From: Hybos culiciformis
Lineage: Eukaryota > Arthropoda > Insecta > Diptera > Hybotidae
NCBI GenBank assembly: GCA_964007475.1
Contig: OZ023273.1
Coordinates: forward strand, 120,761,812-120,825,811
Direction: 5' to 3'
DNA length: 64,000 nt
Shown: positions 63,923-64,000 of the stretch, piece by piece
Layout: every line of letters begins with the position of its first letter
Position numbering within the stretch: the stretch's first letter is position 1
Translations under genes and position numbers: made by a program
Notes under the pieces: model-generated
The model's database searches: none
The model's input: only the letters and a program-made list of their open reading frames with translations
Told to the model about the DNA's origin: nothing

Positions 63923-64000
63923 CTAAAAAAAAATTTTTCCAATAAAAATATTATTTCAAATGCTTTATTTAAGTTACTTTAAAAAGTGATGAAAACTTTG

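Noticed and set aside
1..64000. tRNA, rRNA or classical miRNA genes
   Set aside because: No stretch with a convincing tRNA cloverleaf or rRNA signature was noticed by eye on either strand; a covariance-model scan would be needed to be sure.

Overview
The window is nuclear DNA from an AT-rich animal genome, almost certainly an insect. Long introns, GT..AG splice sites, AATAAA signals and low GC rule out a prokaryote. A stand-alone Werner-type exonuclease without a helicase, plus a PSI-type splicing regulator, are insect-like traits. The order is not determined; the many TAGGTA/TACCTA-rich stretches would suit a hemipteran, but that is only an impression.

Six protein-coding genes are supported, five of them as exon chains whose splice phases and total lengths are consistent. 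In order: (1) a leucine-rich-repeat membrane protein, + strand, 2357-7548, signal-peptide exon not found; (2) Psi, a four-KH-domain RNA-binding splicing regulator, - strand, 24215-16182; (3) gartenzwerg/GBF1, a Golgi Sec7-domain Arf exchange factor, + strand, 26911-36000; (4) DEK chromatin protein, - strand, 48065-40376, 12 coding exons; (5) WRNexo, + strand, 51137-51895, one exon; (6) the 3' end of an ADAMTS-like metalloprotease, - strand, 63922-59630, continuing beyond the right edge.

The genes alternate in strand. LRR/Psi, garz/DEK and WRNexo/ADAMTS converge on long AT-rich intergenic stretches (about 8.6, 4.4 and 7.7 kb) in which I see no genes. Psi/garz and DEK/WRNexo diverge from shared upstream regions. 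Both shared regions carry the same unusual mobile element, an array of perfect palindromes built on the motif GCGGACAAATGTCATTTTG, in opposite orientations and with 8-9 bp target duplications. Other non-autonomous transposons with readable target-site duplications lie beside the DEK promoter and in an LRR-gene intron, where a dead hAT element is itself split by a second foldback element.

The genes do not form one pathway; they are housekeeping or developmental genes for splicing (Psi), secretory traffic (garz), chromatin (DEK), DNA repair (WRNexo) and extracellular/cell-surface work (LRR, ADAMTS). The most unusual material is the palindrome-array element family, several odd splice arrangements in DEK and Psi, and an acidic, N-glycosylation-rich tail on the ADAMTS-like gene.
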